In this document: positions 1 through 12,787 of the stretch, in pieces
Layout of the letters: every line of letters begins with the position of its first letter
How positions within the stretch are numbered: the stretch's first letter is position 1
Origin: Pelecanus crispus
Lineage: Eukaryota; Chordata; Aves; Pelecaniformes; Pelecanidae
Length of the DNA: 64,000 nucleotides
Direction: 5' to 3'
NCBI RefSeq assembly: GCF_030463565.1
Contig: NC_134646.1
Location: 20,813,296 to 20,877,295, forward strand
The notes under the pieces: model-generated
The model's database searches: none
What the model was told of the DNA's origin: nothing
Seen by the model: only the letters and a program-made list of their open reading frames with translations
Program-made: the position numbers and the translations under genes

Positions 1-1590
1 TTAATGCCTTCTTTGCCTCAGTCTTTAATAGTAAGGCCAATTGTTCTCAGGGTACCCAGCCTCCTGAGCTGGAAGACAGGGACATGGAGCAGAATGAAGC
101 CCCCATAATCCAATGGGAAATGGTTAGCAACCTGCTACAGCACTTAAACACATACAAGTCTGTGGGGCAGGATGGGATCCACCCAAGGGTACTGAGGGAG
201 CTGGTGGAAGTGCTCACCAAGCCACTTTCCATCATTTATCAGCAGTCTTGGCTAACCAGGGAGGTCTCAGTTGACTGGAGGTTGGCAAATGCGATGCCCA
301 CCTACAAGAAGGACCAGAAGGAGGATCTGGGGAACTACAGGCCTGTCATTCTGACCTCGGTGCTGGGGAAGGTTATGGAGGAGATCATTTTGAGTGCCAT
401 CATGTGGCACATACAGGACAACCAGGTGATCAGCCCAGTCAGCAGGGGTTTATGAAATGCAGGTCCTGCTTGACTAACCTGATCTCCTTCTATGCCAAGG
501 TGACCCACTTAGCAGACAAGGGAAAGGCTGTGGATGTTTTCTACCTGGACTTTAGTAAAGCCTTTGACACTGTTTCCCAGAGCATTCTCCTGGAGAAACT
601 GGCTGCTCATGGCTTGGATGGGTATACTCTTTGCTGGGTAAAAAACTGGCTGGATAGCCGAGCCCAAAGAGTTGTGGTGAACGGAGTTAAGTCCAGTTGG
701 TTGCCAGTTACAAGTGGTGTTCCCCAGGGCTGATTTTTGGGGCCAGTTCTGTTTAATGCCTTTGTCAATGATCTGGATAAGGGGATCGAGTGCACCCTCA
801 GTAAGTTTGCAAATGACACCAAATTAGGTGGGAGTGTTGATTTGCTTGAGGGTAGGAAGGCTCTGCAGAGGGATCTGGACAGGCTGGATCAATGGGGCAA
901 GGCCAACTGTATGAGGTTCAACAAGGCCCAGTGCCTGTTGACCCAGGTCCTGCACCTGGGTCACAACAACCCCATGCAACATGACAGGCTTGGGGAAGAG
1001 TGGCTGGTAAGCTGCCTGGCTGAAAAGGACCTGCAGGTATTGTTAGACAATCAGCTGAATATGAGCTGGCAGTGTGCCCAGGTGGCCAAGAAGGCCAACA
1101 GCATCCTGGCTTGTATCAGGAATAGTGTGGCCAGCAGGAGCAGGGAAGTGATTGTCCCCCTGTACTCGGCACTGGTGAGGCCGCACCTCAAATGTTGTGT
1201 TCCGTTTTGGGCCCCTCAATGCAAGAAGGACATTGAGTTGCTGGAGCATGTCCAGAGAAGGGCAATGAAGCTGGTGAAGGGTCTAGACAACAAGTCCTAT
1301 AAGGAGCAGCTGAGGGAACTGGGGTTGTTTGGTCTGGAGAAAAGGAGGCTGAGGGGAGACCTTATCGCTCTCTACAACTGCCTGAAAGCAGGTTGTAGCG
1401 AGGGGGGTGTTGGTCTCTTCTCCCAAGTAACAAGCATAGGACAAGAGGAAATGGCCTCAAGGTGAGCCAAGGGAGGTTTAGACTGGATATTAGGAAAAAT
1501 TTCTTCACTGAAAGGGTTGTCAAGCACTGGAAGAGGCTGCCCAGGGAAGCAGCTGAGTCACTGGAGGTAAATATCTTCTAAAAGACATTT
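1..1590 (+). pseudogene. broken CR1 ORF2 (reverse transcriptase)
   Basis: Remains of the CR1 ORF2 polyprotein, which in intact elements has an N-terminal endonuclease, a central reverse transcriptase and a C-terminal region. RT blocks are readable: NYRPV near 340, [10 protein letters not shown] near 543-570, SGVPQG near 715-730 and FANDTKL near 805-830, where the usual catalytic FADD has become FAND. Breaks: a frameshift near 430-450, a TGA at 731-733 directly after SGVPQG, and another frameshift near 1440-1465, after which [14 protein letters not shown] continues in a different frame. It cannot make active enzyme. Confidence 0.9.
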
Positions 1591-1696
1591 AGACATGGCA
1601 CCTAGGGACATGGTTTAGTGGTGGACTTGATAGCGTTAGGATAACAGTTTGACTCCATGACCTTGAGGGTCTTTTCCAGCCTAAATGATTCTATGA
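1..1696 (+). mobile_element. CR1 LINE, 3' part, decayed
   Basis: Non-LTR retrotransposon fragment in plus orientation, entering from the left edge, so its 5' end is outside the window. The sequence covers the second half of ORF2 (reverse transcriptase and C-terminal region) followed by the short CR1 3' tail, which ends near 1687-1696 in a single copy of the terminal ATTCTATG-type unit. It aligns by eye over its whole length with the element at 3738-5270, so both are of the same or a closely related subfamily. It is older than that copy, because its frame is broken several times. CR1 elements usually make no clean target duplications and none is visible. Confidence 0.93.
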
Positions 1697-3737
1697 ACCA
1701 GCCTTAAAAATAACTCACAACTCCTAGTTATCAGTGTTAAGAAACCCACACTTCTACTGTCCATATTATACCTCCTCTATGATTAAATATAGTATTTCAT
1801 TTCAAGAGCCATCTGTCCCAAAGTTTCTTCCATGATAAATTAAATTTGTTTTTTAAAAGGAGCTGAGCATCTGAAGGCCTCTTTTCACAATATTCACATA
1901 GTGAAACGAGGTGTTATTACTGTAGCACTCCTTGCAGTCCTAAAGATGAAATGTGTCAGCATTTCCATTATCATAATCTCCATTTCTCAGAGGTTAGTAA
2001 CTTTGATGTATTACTCTGCAGCTACACAGAACAAGCCACAAAGCCTCCACCTTGGATGAGATCTGCAGTATACAGATGGGTATTTTCCAATTAAAATTAG
2101 TTTCTTCAAGCAAAACAAATCTTGTAATATTACAATGTTAAGATGATTTTCAAAACATCAAGGAAAATAAAACTATCACTTAATGTTATAAAGGTGAAAT
2201 GTGTAAAATGCTGTACTGAGTAACACTGCATTTTTAGCTGCAGTTTCATTTCAAATTTCCAAATTTCATCTTTGTTTTTAAAGTGTTTGGAACACTTTTT
2301 TTCTTTTTTGCCCGTTTTCTAACTATGAAGAGAAAGGTTTCTGACCTCACCAAAAATCCCATACTTGAACTTTATGAGGCTCTTACATTTCAGCAGACCT
2401 CACAGTCAAAACCAATCAAATGTCACAGTTAATATGTGAAGATTTCCATTTAAAAGATTTGTTTCAGTTCTAAAAGTACCTCAAACTCTTAATCTAAAAA
2501 TGTTCATTTGGTCATAATGTTTTCTCACCAGTCCCTATGTTAGAGCTGAAAGACAAATTCAGTTCCATTAATTTCCAGCACTTACAGAAGATTTAATACA
2601 GCTAATGGCACTCCGGCTTTTGATGCACTCTTAATGTAAAGATATTATTTCATGTATCATTTTCTAGAACAAAAACTTTCAGTTTTCGATCTACATTCTT
2701 TGTTATTCTGTGTGACCCTGTTTATAGTACAAAGGCCCTGGCCCCCAAAACATACTGATCACTTTCTGATAAGAGTATTGAATATATATAAACACAAGAC
2801 AAAAAACAATGAGAATTCAAAGCTGCATTAATGAATGTGCTACTATGTGCAAAGCAAATGGCCAGTTTTGATGCCTTAACACAAAGGTCCCTCAAATTCC
2901 ACATGCCCACCTGATGATGTGCTTTTAGAGACAGATTAAGGATTTATATTGGGGAAGTCCAAACGCTCACACAAATGTCAGAGCGGACACACAACAATTG
3001 CAGTTCACCTCAAAACAGTTCAGTCATGATTCTGCTTTTATAATACATGGGTGATTTGATAACTCATTCTCCACACAGGTGAAAGACTTTTTACACAGAA
3101 ACCCTTTGGCTAAGTTGGGGCTCTAAGGACAGTTCTAGATGTCACTGAGTTTTGCAGAATGATTGCTTTCTACTGATATGACTATTGCACAGGCATTAAG
3201 GAGATTTACATGTAGCTAAATACCCACCATGCAAAACCTATGCTTATCTGATACTTTACACATTTGTAAAAGCTGAAGAACTGATTACCAGTGAAACAGC
3301 AAATCCTCCCCCCATCAGTTTGCCTACTGCAAGAAATACGTAATTGTTGGATTACACCTGATCTTTTATGCCCATTCATGAAATGTGCAGATAAAATAAT
3401 TCAGAGCTCAATGGGACTTACAGTCTCTCACTGGCTATTATACATGTAACTTGACATTCTGCTTTACGAAAAAAAAAAAGGTATCAAACAGTTGCCTTTT
3501 GATGAACTATAAGAACTACTGACAATAGCTGCATTTTTCATGAATTAAATCTTTTATAATTTAGCTATGAAGTCAACTACCTCCTTACTGTGAAAAGTAC
3601 AATTAATAACTTGCATCTTTCTAGCTATGACATTAAATGTCATATATTATTAAATACATTAAGATGACTTACAGTGCAGACAAGTAAAGCTAACTTGGGT
3701 TTGACACCGCTCAGGTGACCAAGTCAATTGAGCACTA
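1697..3737. other. no gene seen (about 2 kb)
   Basis: AT-rich sequence between two CR1 copies. Only short chance reading frames are present, with no splice-flanked exon that I recognise. A short A run lies near 3469-3479. Confidence 0.6.
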
Positions 3738-5161
3738 ACACACTGACAGAGCTGGCAGAGGAGCTTTCCAAGCCACTTTCCATCATCTATCAGCAGTCCT
3801 GGTTAACAGGGGAGGTCCCTGATGACTGGAGGCTTGCCAATGTGACGCCCATCTACAAGAAGGGCCGGAAGGAGGACCCAGGGAACTACAGGCCTGTCAG
3901 CCTGACCTCGGTGCTGGGAAAGATTATGGAGCGGTGCATATTGAGTGAACTCAACAGGCAAGTGCAGGTCAACCAGGGGATCAGGCCCAGCCAGCATGGG
4001 TTCATGAAAGGCAGGTCCTGCTTGACCAACCTGATCTCCTTCTATGACCTGGTGACCCACCTGGTGGATGAAGGAAAGACTGTGGATGTCATTTACCTGG
4101 ACTTTAGCAAAGCTTTTGACACCATCTCCCACAGCATTCTCCTTGGGAAGCTGGCAGCTCAAGGCTTGGAAGGGTGTAGTCTTCGCTGGGTAAAAAACTG
4201 GTTGGGTGGCCGAGCCCAGAGAGTAGTGGTGAATGGAGTTAAGTCCAGTTGGTGGCCAGTCACGAGCAGTGTTCCCCAGGACTCAGTTTTGGGGCCAGCC
4301 TTGTTTAATATCTTTATTGATGATCTGGATGAGGCGATTGAGTGCACCCTCAGAAAGTTTGCAGATGACACCAAACTGGGTGGGAGTGTCGATCTGCTGG
4401 AGGGTAGGATGGCCCTGCAGAGGGACCTGGACAGGCTGGACCCATGGGCCGAGGCCAACTGTATGAGGTTCAACAAGGCCAAGTGCCGGGTCCTGCACTT
4501 GGGTCACAACCACCCCATGCAACGCTACAGGCTTGGCGAAGAGTGGCTGGAAAGCTGCCTGGCAGAAAAGGACCTGGGGGTGTTGGTCAACAGCCGGCTG
4601 AACATGAGGCAGCAGTGTGCCCAGGTGGCCAAGAAGGCCAAGAGCATCCTGGCTTGTATCAGGAATAGTGGGACCAGCAGGAGCAGGGAGGTGATTGTCC
4701 CCCTGTACTCGGCACTGGTGAGGCCGCACCTGGAATACTGTGTCCAGTTTTGGGCCCCTCAATACAAGAAGGACATTGAGGTGCTGGAGCATGTCCAGAG
4801 AAGGGCAACAAAGCTGGTGAAGGGTCTGGAGCACAGGCCTTATGAGGAGCGGCTGAGGGAACTAGGATTGTTTAGCCTGGAGAAGAGGAGGCTGAGGGGA
4901 GACCTTATTGCTCTCTACAACTGCCTGAAAGGAGGTTGTAGTGAGGTGGGTGTTGGTCTCTTCTCCCATGCAGTTAGCGATAGGACGAGAGGAAATGGGC
5001 TCAAGCTGCGCCAGGGGAGGTTTAGTCTGGAAATTAGGAGAAATTTCTTCATGGAAAGGGTGGTCAATCATTGGAACGGGCTGCCCAGAGAGGCAGTGGA
5101 GTCACCATCCCTGGAAGTGTTCAAAAAATGGGTAGATGTGGCGCTTTGGGACATGGTTTAG
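3728..5161 (+). CDS. CR1 ORF2 C-terminal half, open frame
   Basis: Open for 477 codons up to a TAG at 5159-5161. The frame opens slightly upstream of the element and has no natural ATG, so it is a truncated ORF2 and not a gene start. RT signatures in order: [13 protein letters not shown] (about 3887-3920), [23 protein letters not shown] (about 4094-4123), then [10 protein letters not shown] with the two catalytic aspartates (about 4360-4390). The usual [11 protein letters not shown] box reads [11 protein letters not shown], so two conserved glycines are lost. The family RT is about twice this length and needs the N-terminal endonuclease, which is missing. The piece is therefore not autonomous, and expression is not implied. 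Confidence 0.88.
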   Translation: MSTNTLTELAEELSKPLSIIYQQSWLTGEVPDDWRLANVTPIYKKGRKEDPGNYRPVSLTSVLGKIMERCILSELNRQVQVNQGIRPSQHGFMKGRSCLTNLISFYDLVTHLVDEGKTVDVIYLDFSKAFDTISHSILLGKLAAQGLEGCSLRWVKNWLGGRAQRVVVNGVKSSWWPVTSSVPQDSVLGPALFNIFIDDLDEAIECTLRKFADDTKLGGSVDLLEGRMALQRDLDRLDPWAEANCMRFNKAKCRVLHLGHNHPMQRYRLGEEWLESCLAEKDLGVLVNSRLNMRQQCAQVAKKAKSILACIRNSGTSRSREVIVPLYSALVRPHLEYCVQFWAPQYKKDIEVLEHVQRRATKLVKGLEHRPYEERLRELGLFSLEKRRLRGDLIALYNCLKGGCSEVGVGLFSHAVSDRTRGNGLKLRQGRFSLEIRRNFFMERVVNHWNGLPREAVESPSLEVFKKWVDVALWDMV

Positions 5162-5270
5162 TCTAGTCTACCCTTGATTGGTTTAGTGTGGACTTGGTAG
5201 TGTAGGTTAATGGTTGGACTGGATGATCTTAAAGGTCTTTTCCAACCTAAATGATTCTATGATTCTATGG
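3738..5270 (+). mobile_element. CR1 LINE, 5'-truncated, young
   Basis: Second CR1 copy, same orientation as the one at the left edge. Similarity to that copy starts abruptly near 3738 (the [12 protein letters not shown] region of ORF2), which is the usual 5' truncation of target-primed reverse transcription. The 3' end has the canonical tail: a GATGATCTTAAAGGTC-type segment near 5221-5237, then the terminal octamer repeated at about 5253-5269. The uninterrupted reading frame shows it is much younger than the neighbouring copy. Confidence 0.95.
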
Positions 5271-5867
5271 TTTACCCATAACTTCTCGACTCATCACAAA
5301 TGAGTCATCTGCTGCAAGTCACAACCAAAGAACTTATCTGCACCTCTGAGACCTAAACATTGTTACCTCCAGAGAACAAAAGTTAAGTAGGACCTTCAGC
5401 TGATGGAATTGTTTTAAGATCAGCCAGCATGCCCAGTCATCCACACTTCACTACTATACAGTAGCATTTTACGTATTCGAGTCATGAAAATGGTGATTAA
5501 TTAAAACCATCCCAAGTAACTGTTTATTCTATTGTAAAAAGGGAATTAGGACACAGCTTAAAGGACTCCTTAAGTTGCTTATCAATACCAGAAATAACAA
5601 CGCCACAGAAATACTATTATTATTTCTTGTTTATCTACCTTTATCATACACATATATTCTTTAATTATACCTTCTTTTAGAATTTCAATAACAAACAACA
5701 TTGTACATATAAAATACATGCTCATGGTAAGCAAATCGACCACAGAACTCTTTCCGAGGTGCCAACACTGCTCGTCCACCTCCAGCTCTATACTGTGAAA
5801 TTGTCTTGCAACTCCCAAACTCCATGAACGGCAGGGAGCCTAAAAAGGAGCCACTCAAAGGGCAGGG
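5271..5867. other. no gene seen
   Basis: AT-rich sequence between the CR1 tail and a GC-rich block. No exon or repeat was recognised. Confidence 0.55.
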
Positions 5868-6110
5868 ATGTATTCATTTGGTCGGGGACCCTCCTCCTCA
5901 ACCTCGCCCTGTCCCCCCCGCTCCTCAGCAGCGGCGGGGATGCCCAGAAGCCCCCTTGCTCCCGCAAGCGCCCCCCACCCAGCCTCGCCGGCGGCTTCCC
6001 AGCCGGGGTGCAGCGCAGGGGCCGCCACTCCGCGCTCAGCACTGCCCGCGGCAGCGCCCCCACGCGGCACGGAGGTCGAGCCGCAGCGCAGCCGGGCATG
6101 GGTGCGAACT
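5868..6110. promoter_or_regulatory. isolated CpG-rich block, possible small CpG island
   Basis: About 240 bases much richer in G+C and CpG than the AT-rich DNA on both sides. Open frames exist on both strands, but they are proline, alanine and arginine rich with no recognisable domain, which is what GC-rich DNA gives by chance. It could be a small promoter or first exon, for example of a gene transcribed to the right toward COPS4. No TATA box or convincing donor singles out a strand. In mammals PLAC8 lies downstream of COPS4, but I found no PLAC8 exon here. Confidence 0.4.
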
Positions 6111-6629
6111 GCAGCTCACGAGTTTAGATCTGGGATGTATCGGCCTCTGAATATTTACTGCGAAACCTGTTTTCCTTCTAACAAGAAATTACACGACTCC
6201 AAGGCTGGGATCCGCCACAGCATGTCACATTTCTTTAAATCTTCAGTGAATTAAGCAGCTTTCTCTTAATTGTGAAGTTAGAGAAATCTCTCAAAAATTC
6301 AACAAGAGGCAACAGGTGAGAAGAAACTTGTCTTTTCAGGTTCTTTAGCAGGGAAAAAAAAAGCTTGAATGGATTTGAGCTTAGCAGCAAGAGGCATTTC
6401 TGCATCGTTTCCAAAACTCACACGTCTTGGGGAACTCAGCACAACTTTTAAAACAAGCCTCGCTCACCAGTCACCTTTGAGAGGGAATGGGGTTCACTGC
6501 ATCCTCACACTTCACCAGGGGTGTAGGAGCAAGCTACAAAAAAACCTGGGAAAAACCTGGCAGCAAGTTTACAGAGGAAGCAGATTAAAGAAGGTTATGA
6601 TCTACAGACCATAAACTGTAGGAAGCACC
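6111..6629. other. no gene seen
   Basis: AT-rich sequence following the CpG block. Only short chance frames are visible. Confidence 0.5.
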
Positions 6630-6776
6630 TTACAAGCATGCCTCATCAGAGGCTTGTTCCAAAGCAAGTAAACTCCATCATGATCAATAAGCCCTTGAAG
6701 TGGATTCCAGCCAATTCATACAGGAAAAAAAATTATAAATCCTTTCAAAGAGAAGAATAGCCAAACAAGACAAAGA
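6630..6776 (+). repeat. diverged direct repeat, copy A
   Basis: About 145 bases resembling 7712-7858 in the same orientation. Shared anchors include CTTGTTCCAAA, AAGCCCTTGAAGTG, ATTCCAGCCAAT, then AGAAGAA and AGCCAAACA with small gaps between. It is either an old local duplication or two copies of an unrecognised interspersed repeat. Confidence 0.7.
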
Positions 6777-7711
6777 GGTGGAGGCTGCACCTAAGCAAGT
6801 GCAGCCAGAGGTAACACGAAAGGCTGCACTCAAGATACAGAAGTCTACTGAAGCATCTCAAAGTGCCATTGTTCCATATCTTGTACAAACCATTCTTTTT
6901 ATTCTTCCTCTCCTTTATTATTTCTCAAGTCAAAGCCAGGTGCTCCCTGAACAGATCTCCCATTTCAGAACTGCTCCACTCAGATTAAAATAGATGCCAG
7001 CTCTGAAAGGAAATGGTTTGAAATTTCAAATTCACTTTAGTGCCACAGCAAAGTAATTTTTTGTCCACTGTCTCCACAAGTGAATGTAGCCTCCTGCAAA
7101 GAAAAGGGTGTATTTTCCAGGGGAAAGGTTTCTTCCCAAAGAAAACAGTATTAATGCTAACTTTCGCTCTGCACAGGCCAGAAACCTTAACGTGAGTGCA
7201 GATATGCTTATTTCCACAAATAGCAAATTTTCAAGTGTTTAAAGGCTGTGACAACAGCAGTTGTGAGGCTGAAGAGAAAAATATTTTCCTTGCTAGTGTT
7301 TACATCATGTTCTCCTCCACAGATGTGAAAGCATTAGGAGAAGGCAGTCAGTTACTCTCCCTATTTTACAGGTAGCAGAACTGAGACAGGCTTGGCACAT
7401 GATTTGGTTTGGGTGGTGTGGCCGTTAGAAGAGCTGGTACTATCATGAGACCACGTAATCAGAGTGATGCTTTATATTCATTGACCACCACAGCATCTCC
7501 CTTGCTGATCATGCTGAAAGGAAAAACCTTAGTTTTCAAACACTTGATTTTCATGCAAAATAAGCTCTCCTAAGCTATGAGAGTGTGTCAGATTAACTTA
7601 CATGTCCTGAGCCCTGTCCCATATGCAATTATGCCAACAGCAAATCTGACATACACAGAGCGTTGCTGGGAACGCACAAGACACTCTCCTTATGATACTC
7701 TTCCTGTTGGA
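6777..7711. other. spacer between the direct repeats, no gene seen
   Basis: About 0.93 kb of ordinary sequence. The bases after copy A do not resemble the bases after copy B, so only the 145-base part looks duplicated. Confidence 0.5.
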
Positions 7712-7858
7712 TATAAGCATGAGTCACAGATGTCTTGTTCCAAACTGATTAAACACCTTTATGAACAACGAAGCCCTTGAAGTGTATTCCAGCCAATACT
7801 GAGTGAGAAAATAACAAGTATCTCCAAGCAGAAGAACAGCCAAACAGGACAAAAAAAA
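7712..7858 (+). repeat. diverged direct repeat, copy B
   Basis: Partner of 6630-6776, offset by 1082 bases. It ends in an A-rich stretch (about 7851-7859) followed by an AAGCTT. Divergence is obvious by eye, with substitutions and short indels. Confidence 0.7.
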
Positions 7859-10800
7859 AGCTTACATAAATACTACAGTTGATTAGCCAACTTTCTAAAA
7901 TACTAAGCCTTGCAACAGAGATCTGAGTAACAAAAGTCAAAGTTGGTTTAACTGCTAGGTCATTTCCTACTGTGAAAGATGCACAAAGATTTTCTTTTAT
8001 CAGACTCAGTCTCATAAGATATAACCTCTGAGGGAAAATCTTTGGGTAAATATCCTTATGTGTCAACATTTTTGCCTGCCTGCTTTCCCAGCCCTCTTAA
8101 GAAATTACTTATATTAACAGAACAAGACAAACTTGTCCTAGCAGGAACATAAACTGTGTAACTGTTCCCTTCTCAAATATATTCCTTTTCTCATTTGTTC
8201 TCTTGCAAATACCTCGAGTTGCCAAAATCATCTGACCTACCTTCCCCCAGCAGCAAGCAGGGCATGAACCCTTCCCATAGATAACCCCTTCTCCTTTTGC
8301 AAGCCATTCTGACTGTAGTTCAGCTGAGGCATTAGCACAGGATCCAAGGCTTCTGCAGGAGAAACCAGGTTCGTCCTTGGGGACTGCTCATTACATGAAC
8401 AGCTTTAGCACTCATTTCATTCATCACTAAATGTCACCATGCATCCAAACTCAGTGCTTGCATTCAGCATTAACAACAATACTTCCTAGCAAAAACAAGG
8501 ATGAGCACACAATATGTGACTCTACAGGTTAGACATTCCTTACAGCCTTGAGACCTGGTCAGTAATTGAGATACATGCCTTAGTTTTGCAAATCTATTTC
8601 GGAGAGATGAAGCTCAGGGTCTCAGATCACTGCTCCACACATGACACATATTGGTGTTAGGTTTTTCCTTGCTATGTCACATACCTACAACACTAGGCAT
8701 TTTGCAGCTTCAAGCTCTGGCTTTAAAAGCAGCATGCATCTTGTTTTAATCATTTTGAAAAGCAAGACTTAAGGAAAATATATGCCAATAAGCCACGTGG
8801 CACTTCTTACCATTCAACTCCTTCAAGTTATCTGCACAGTTACCTTGGCTGAGCAGATGGGTACTTGAACTATGTTTTCATAATCAGTTTAGGCCTGCAC
8901 TGAAGTAAAGGACATGGTCCCACCTCCAAATTTTAGCTCTGGCCCACCCAACCTTTTCTGCACAGAGACAACTGTTTGTCGAAGTAGTGCATCTAACCTA
9001 AGAACTCATCTCTCCTGTTCTTTTTCATTTTTTTTCCTCCGTTATTTTAACCACCATCAACTTCTCCCTGTGAAGTTCACTACTGCACAAAAGCTCAGCC
9101 AAGGGTGCTCAGCAGTATGGCGCTGGCACAACCTTTTTGGCTGGGAAACCACGTTGCTGCCAGATGTGGGGAAAGGAAATCTAAGCATCTACCTGTCACA
9201 CCTGAAGGCAAACACAGTGGTTTCTCTTGGGAAAATTCCTGTAAGGTAGATAAAAGGGATTTTACAGAAAAGCCAGTTTTGACTTCAATTGTGAAGCAGT
9301 TGCTACTGTCCAGAAACCAACAGCTTTTTCTAACTGGCATTTCAAATCAGAGGTCTGTAGTTTGAGAAGTAGCAATTGCAGTCTCTTGTCCTTCATCCTA
9401 CAGGATCCTTGCCCTCTCCCCCTTTTTTCTTCACACTCATTCTTGGGACAGAGACAAACTTTGCTCAAACAGTGCAGAAACCTTGTGCTGGCTCTGCACA
9501 CCATTTCCACATTGCCCAGTCAGCCTCAGTCCAGTTCCAGCATCGCACTGCTCATGTTGCTCTACTGCTACAGTGTCTGGGGCACCAAAAAGTTAACAGG
9601 ACACAAAGATATAGTTGGTAACCCTGCCTAGCAGCTGTTGCATTCCTCAGAAGTTTAGGAGCACTTTTTTTTTAACCCACCTGGAAGCCAGCAGCTTTCT
9701 CCAGGCCTATGATTCAGGTCAAGAACTTGTCTCAGCTAGAGTCTTGGAGACATCTGAAGAGCACACAGAAAGCACACAGCATTTGAAGGTGAGCGTACTT
9801 GGACATCAAACAGATAAAGCAGCAGTAAACAAAATCATAGCTCAGTCTGAACAAATAAATGCCTGAGATACCTCAGCCCCAGATAAAGGAGGAAGTGTCA
9901 AATTTTTTCCCATCAAGTCTGGTAAAGAGTCTCCTCAGGTCTTAATATCTGTAGGTTCCCTCCTAGATCTGGCACAGAACAGTTTAGAGTCATGTTTCTC
10001 TGTGCATATACACCCCTTATTCAAGAGCTCTGTCCTGAAGTCCTGTAAAGCATCCAAAACACAAGTGGGAGCAAAAGGGTTGAAGAGGGAATTAATTACT
10101 TACTGTTGACAACTAGTGGGAGAGTTTAAGGTTCATTCACCATAGCAGTCATCTATGTTTTCATCTGGCACAACCACTGGCCCGTGATTATACTACAAAA
10201 TCAAGTCTGAGCTGATGCTTCGTATAAATTACTGAGTGATTTCCATGGCTGAGGACTCAGTCAAGTCCAGCCACTGAAGAAGCATCTATGGCATTACACC
10301 ATACTGTGTCCTGGCCAACTGTTACCAAAATCCTTGCTTTTCTTCACTAGGATTGTACATCAGTGGCAATGGCCTAGCAGCCAAGTGCTTCCTTAGATGG
10401 AAGCTGACAGAGGAAAGAGGGAACGACCCCAGCTACCACCATGCCACAGACCTCCTCCATTGCCAAGCCCATCTGTGGCACCTAGTCTTAATTGCAGTTC
10501 CCAAATTCAGAGAGACCATCTTTAAGGGGCTTGAAGTTAAAACTCCAATACCAAAAGGAGTGTAGCTGATGAGTTCCTCCTGCAACACAATTAGTACGAT
10601 GCAAATGTTGGATAGATTATTTCCCTGTCACTATCAGTGAAAAATGAGATAAAATGCATATGTTTAACAGGTGCAATGCAGCCCTGCAGAGAAAGTGACA
10701 TCTAAGTGCAACAGGTGCCAGCATTCAAACTTCTCCAGCTTTGCTATATTAAAGACACCCTAGAGCACTCTATCAGTTATTGTGCATTCAGCAACACAGG

Positions 10801-12787
10801 GCAATTGCTGTCACATGCTATTGATAGTTCAAAGTGCTAATCCTTTGTTAACTTACATTTGCTGCATTAAGCCTGCATGAATCAAATGAAGCTCAAAGAT
10901 ATGCAATGATGAAATCTTACTAGCAGAATGGAACCTGACACAAATTTAACCATTTCCCTGCTCTTAAACTATTTTCCCCCAGATAACAAATTTTTGGTGC
11001 AATTACATTTGTTCAAACATTACCTCTACTTATTTGAACATTATCAGAAAGAAATGAGGCTGAAATTTGTTAGGTATTCTAGCTTGCTGCTGGGATAGTG
11101 AAAAAAGATTACCTTGCTTTAGCCTGCAATATCTTCCACTAACAGCCAAGTCTGTGCTTTGGTCACATATGGCAAATAACGACTTGGAGATCCTTTTCTC
11201 TCTCTACCAGTTTGTAACTTCACTAAATATCACTAGATATTAGTCCTGTGAATGTCATGTGCTGGTAAGAGATCAGTTGGAATGAAAAGCATACTGGTGC
11301 AATTGTAACCAGTGTAATCTTTCATTACTTGACATGGCCATTAATAAGAAGTACAACAGATTTACTCAGAAATAGTTTTCACCAATAAAAACATAACAAA
11401 TATGCAACTAACTTAAGTAACATTACACCTACAATGTAGACAGGGAAGTCTGATAATTTATATACCTGAAAAAATTAAATTCTAGCTATTGTTTCTAGAA
11501 TACAGTAAACCCTATTTCAACACATACTTGGAGTTACTAAGAGAAGATGTCACTTAAAGGACAAAAGTCAAGAAGAAAACTGCTAGTTTAGCCACAGGGG
11601 TTGTGACTTGTCTCTCTAAACTTTATCTCATTCTCTGGATTTCATATTAGAAGAAACAGTATGAAAACACTATGATGTTTTTGCTGTTCCTCAACTGCTT
11701 TTGAAAATGAGGCAATGATATAGTAGCTTTCTAGCTCTCCCTTTGTAGAAATGAAAACTTATTAGATCACCTGACCACTCCAGTGGGAGCAGATATACTA
11801 TTCTGATGGAAATTCCATATATTCATACCTGCCTTTACAAACATTTAAACTTCCTAGAAATAACCTTGTGTTCTAGGAGAGGGAAGGGAAGCACAAATAT
11901 TTAGGTGCCTTGTTGGGTAAGGAAAGCAGTAGGGAAAAATACTAATCAGGATTTCCTGGAATTGAGAGTGTGGTCATTAAAGTCATGGGAACCTGCAGTT
12001 ACAACTCCATAGCTTACAGCCAAAATTGCATTAGAACTGCACATGATATTGCAGACCAGTGCATCTTTTTGTTATACTATAGCATTCCACAGAAAATCAC
12101 CCCTAGAAAGGCTGCTCAAAGCTTTTTTTTTTTGTGTGGGAAAACCATAATTGTGCTTCAGACATCTCAGTCAAACAGAACAAAACAGTAAAAAAATAAT
12201 TTGAAGCACACACTCTTAGACATGCCCCTGTTTGACATCAAATATTTTTCATTTAATTTAGCTAAGAACTTTCCCTGCTTACCACATTTTATGAACTTGT
12301 TTGACTGCAGAGAGGGTATTTTATCAAGTCTCTACTGCCAAGTTATTTGTGAAAACATCTGTAATTTAGCACATAAGCATATAGAAGGTACAAACAGCTA
12401 CTAGTGTATAAATAATATGTATTTATTTTGAATTCTTTTTTTTTTACCTGTTGTGAAAAACATTTTTATAGAACATTTATTTCCTTTCAAAGGAAATTTG
12501 CCACTGGTACTGTAAGCATTGTGGTTCTATTCTAGAACCCTTTCCAGAAACTAAAAACACCAACTAATTGGGGTAAAATATTATGAAAAAGTTTCTGATT
12601 TAAGACCAAACTAGGTTCCTCCCTTGCAAAACCCTTGATGAATGGGTTCCTTGTTTATCAATTAAAAAAGAGAATCTACATCCCTAAGATGTAAAATATT
12701 TACAGGAATGTTCATACAGAGTTACATACAAGATAAAGTATGTGGAGGGTGGGATGAGTGTGACTCATCTGTTGAACATCAGCTGAT
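7859..12787. other. no gene seen (about 4.9 kb)
   Basis: AT-rich sequence with only short unconvincing frames. I recognise no exon, RNA gene or transposon. Two AATAAA sequences readable on the minus strand near 12420-12485 could serve as poly(A) signals if the relic at 12788-13004 was ever transcribed. Confidence 0.45.

Noticed and set aside
4159-4834. Minus-strand frames of 107-183 codons within the CR1 at 3738-5270
   Set aside because: Antisense shadows of the reverse-transcriptase frame.
5788-6254. Overlapping frames of 71-128 codons on both strands in the small CpG-rich block
   Set aside because: Low-complexity translation on both strands and no splice or domain support. Kept only as a CpG-rich block.
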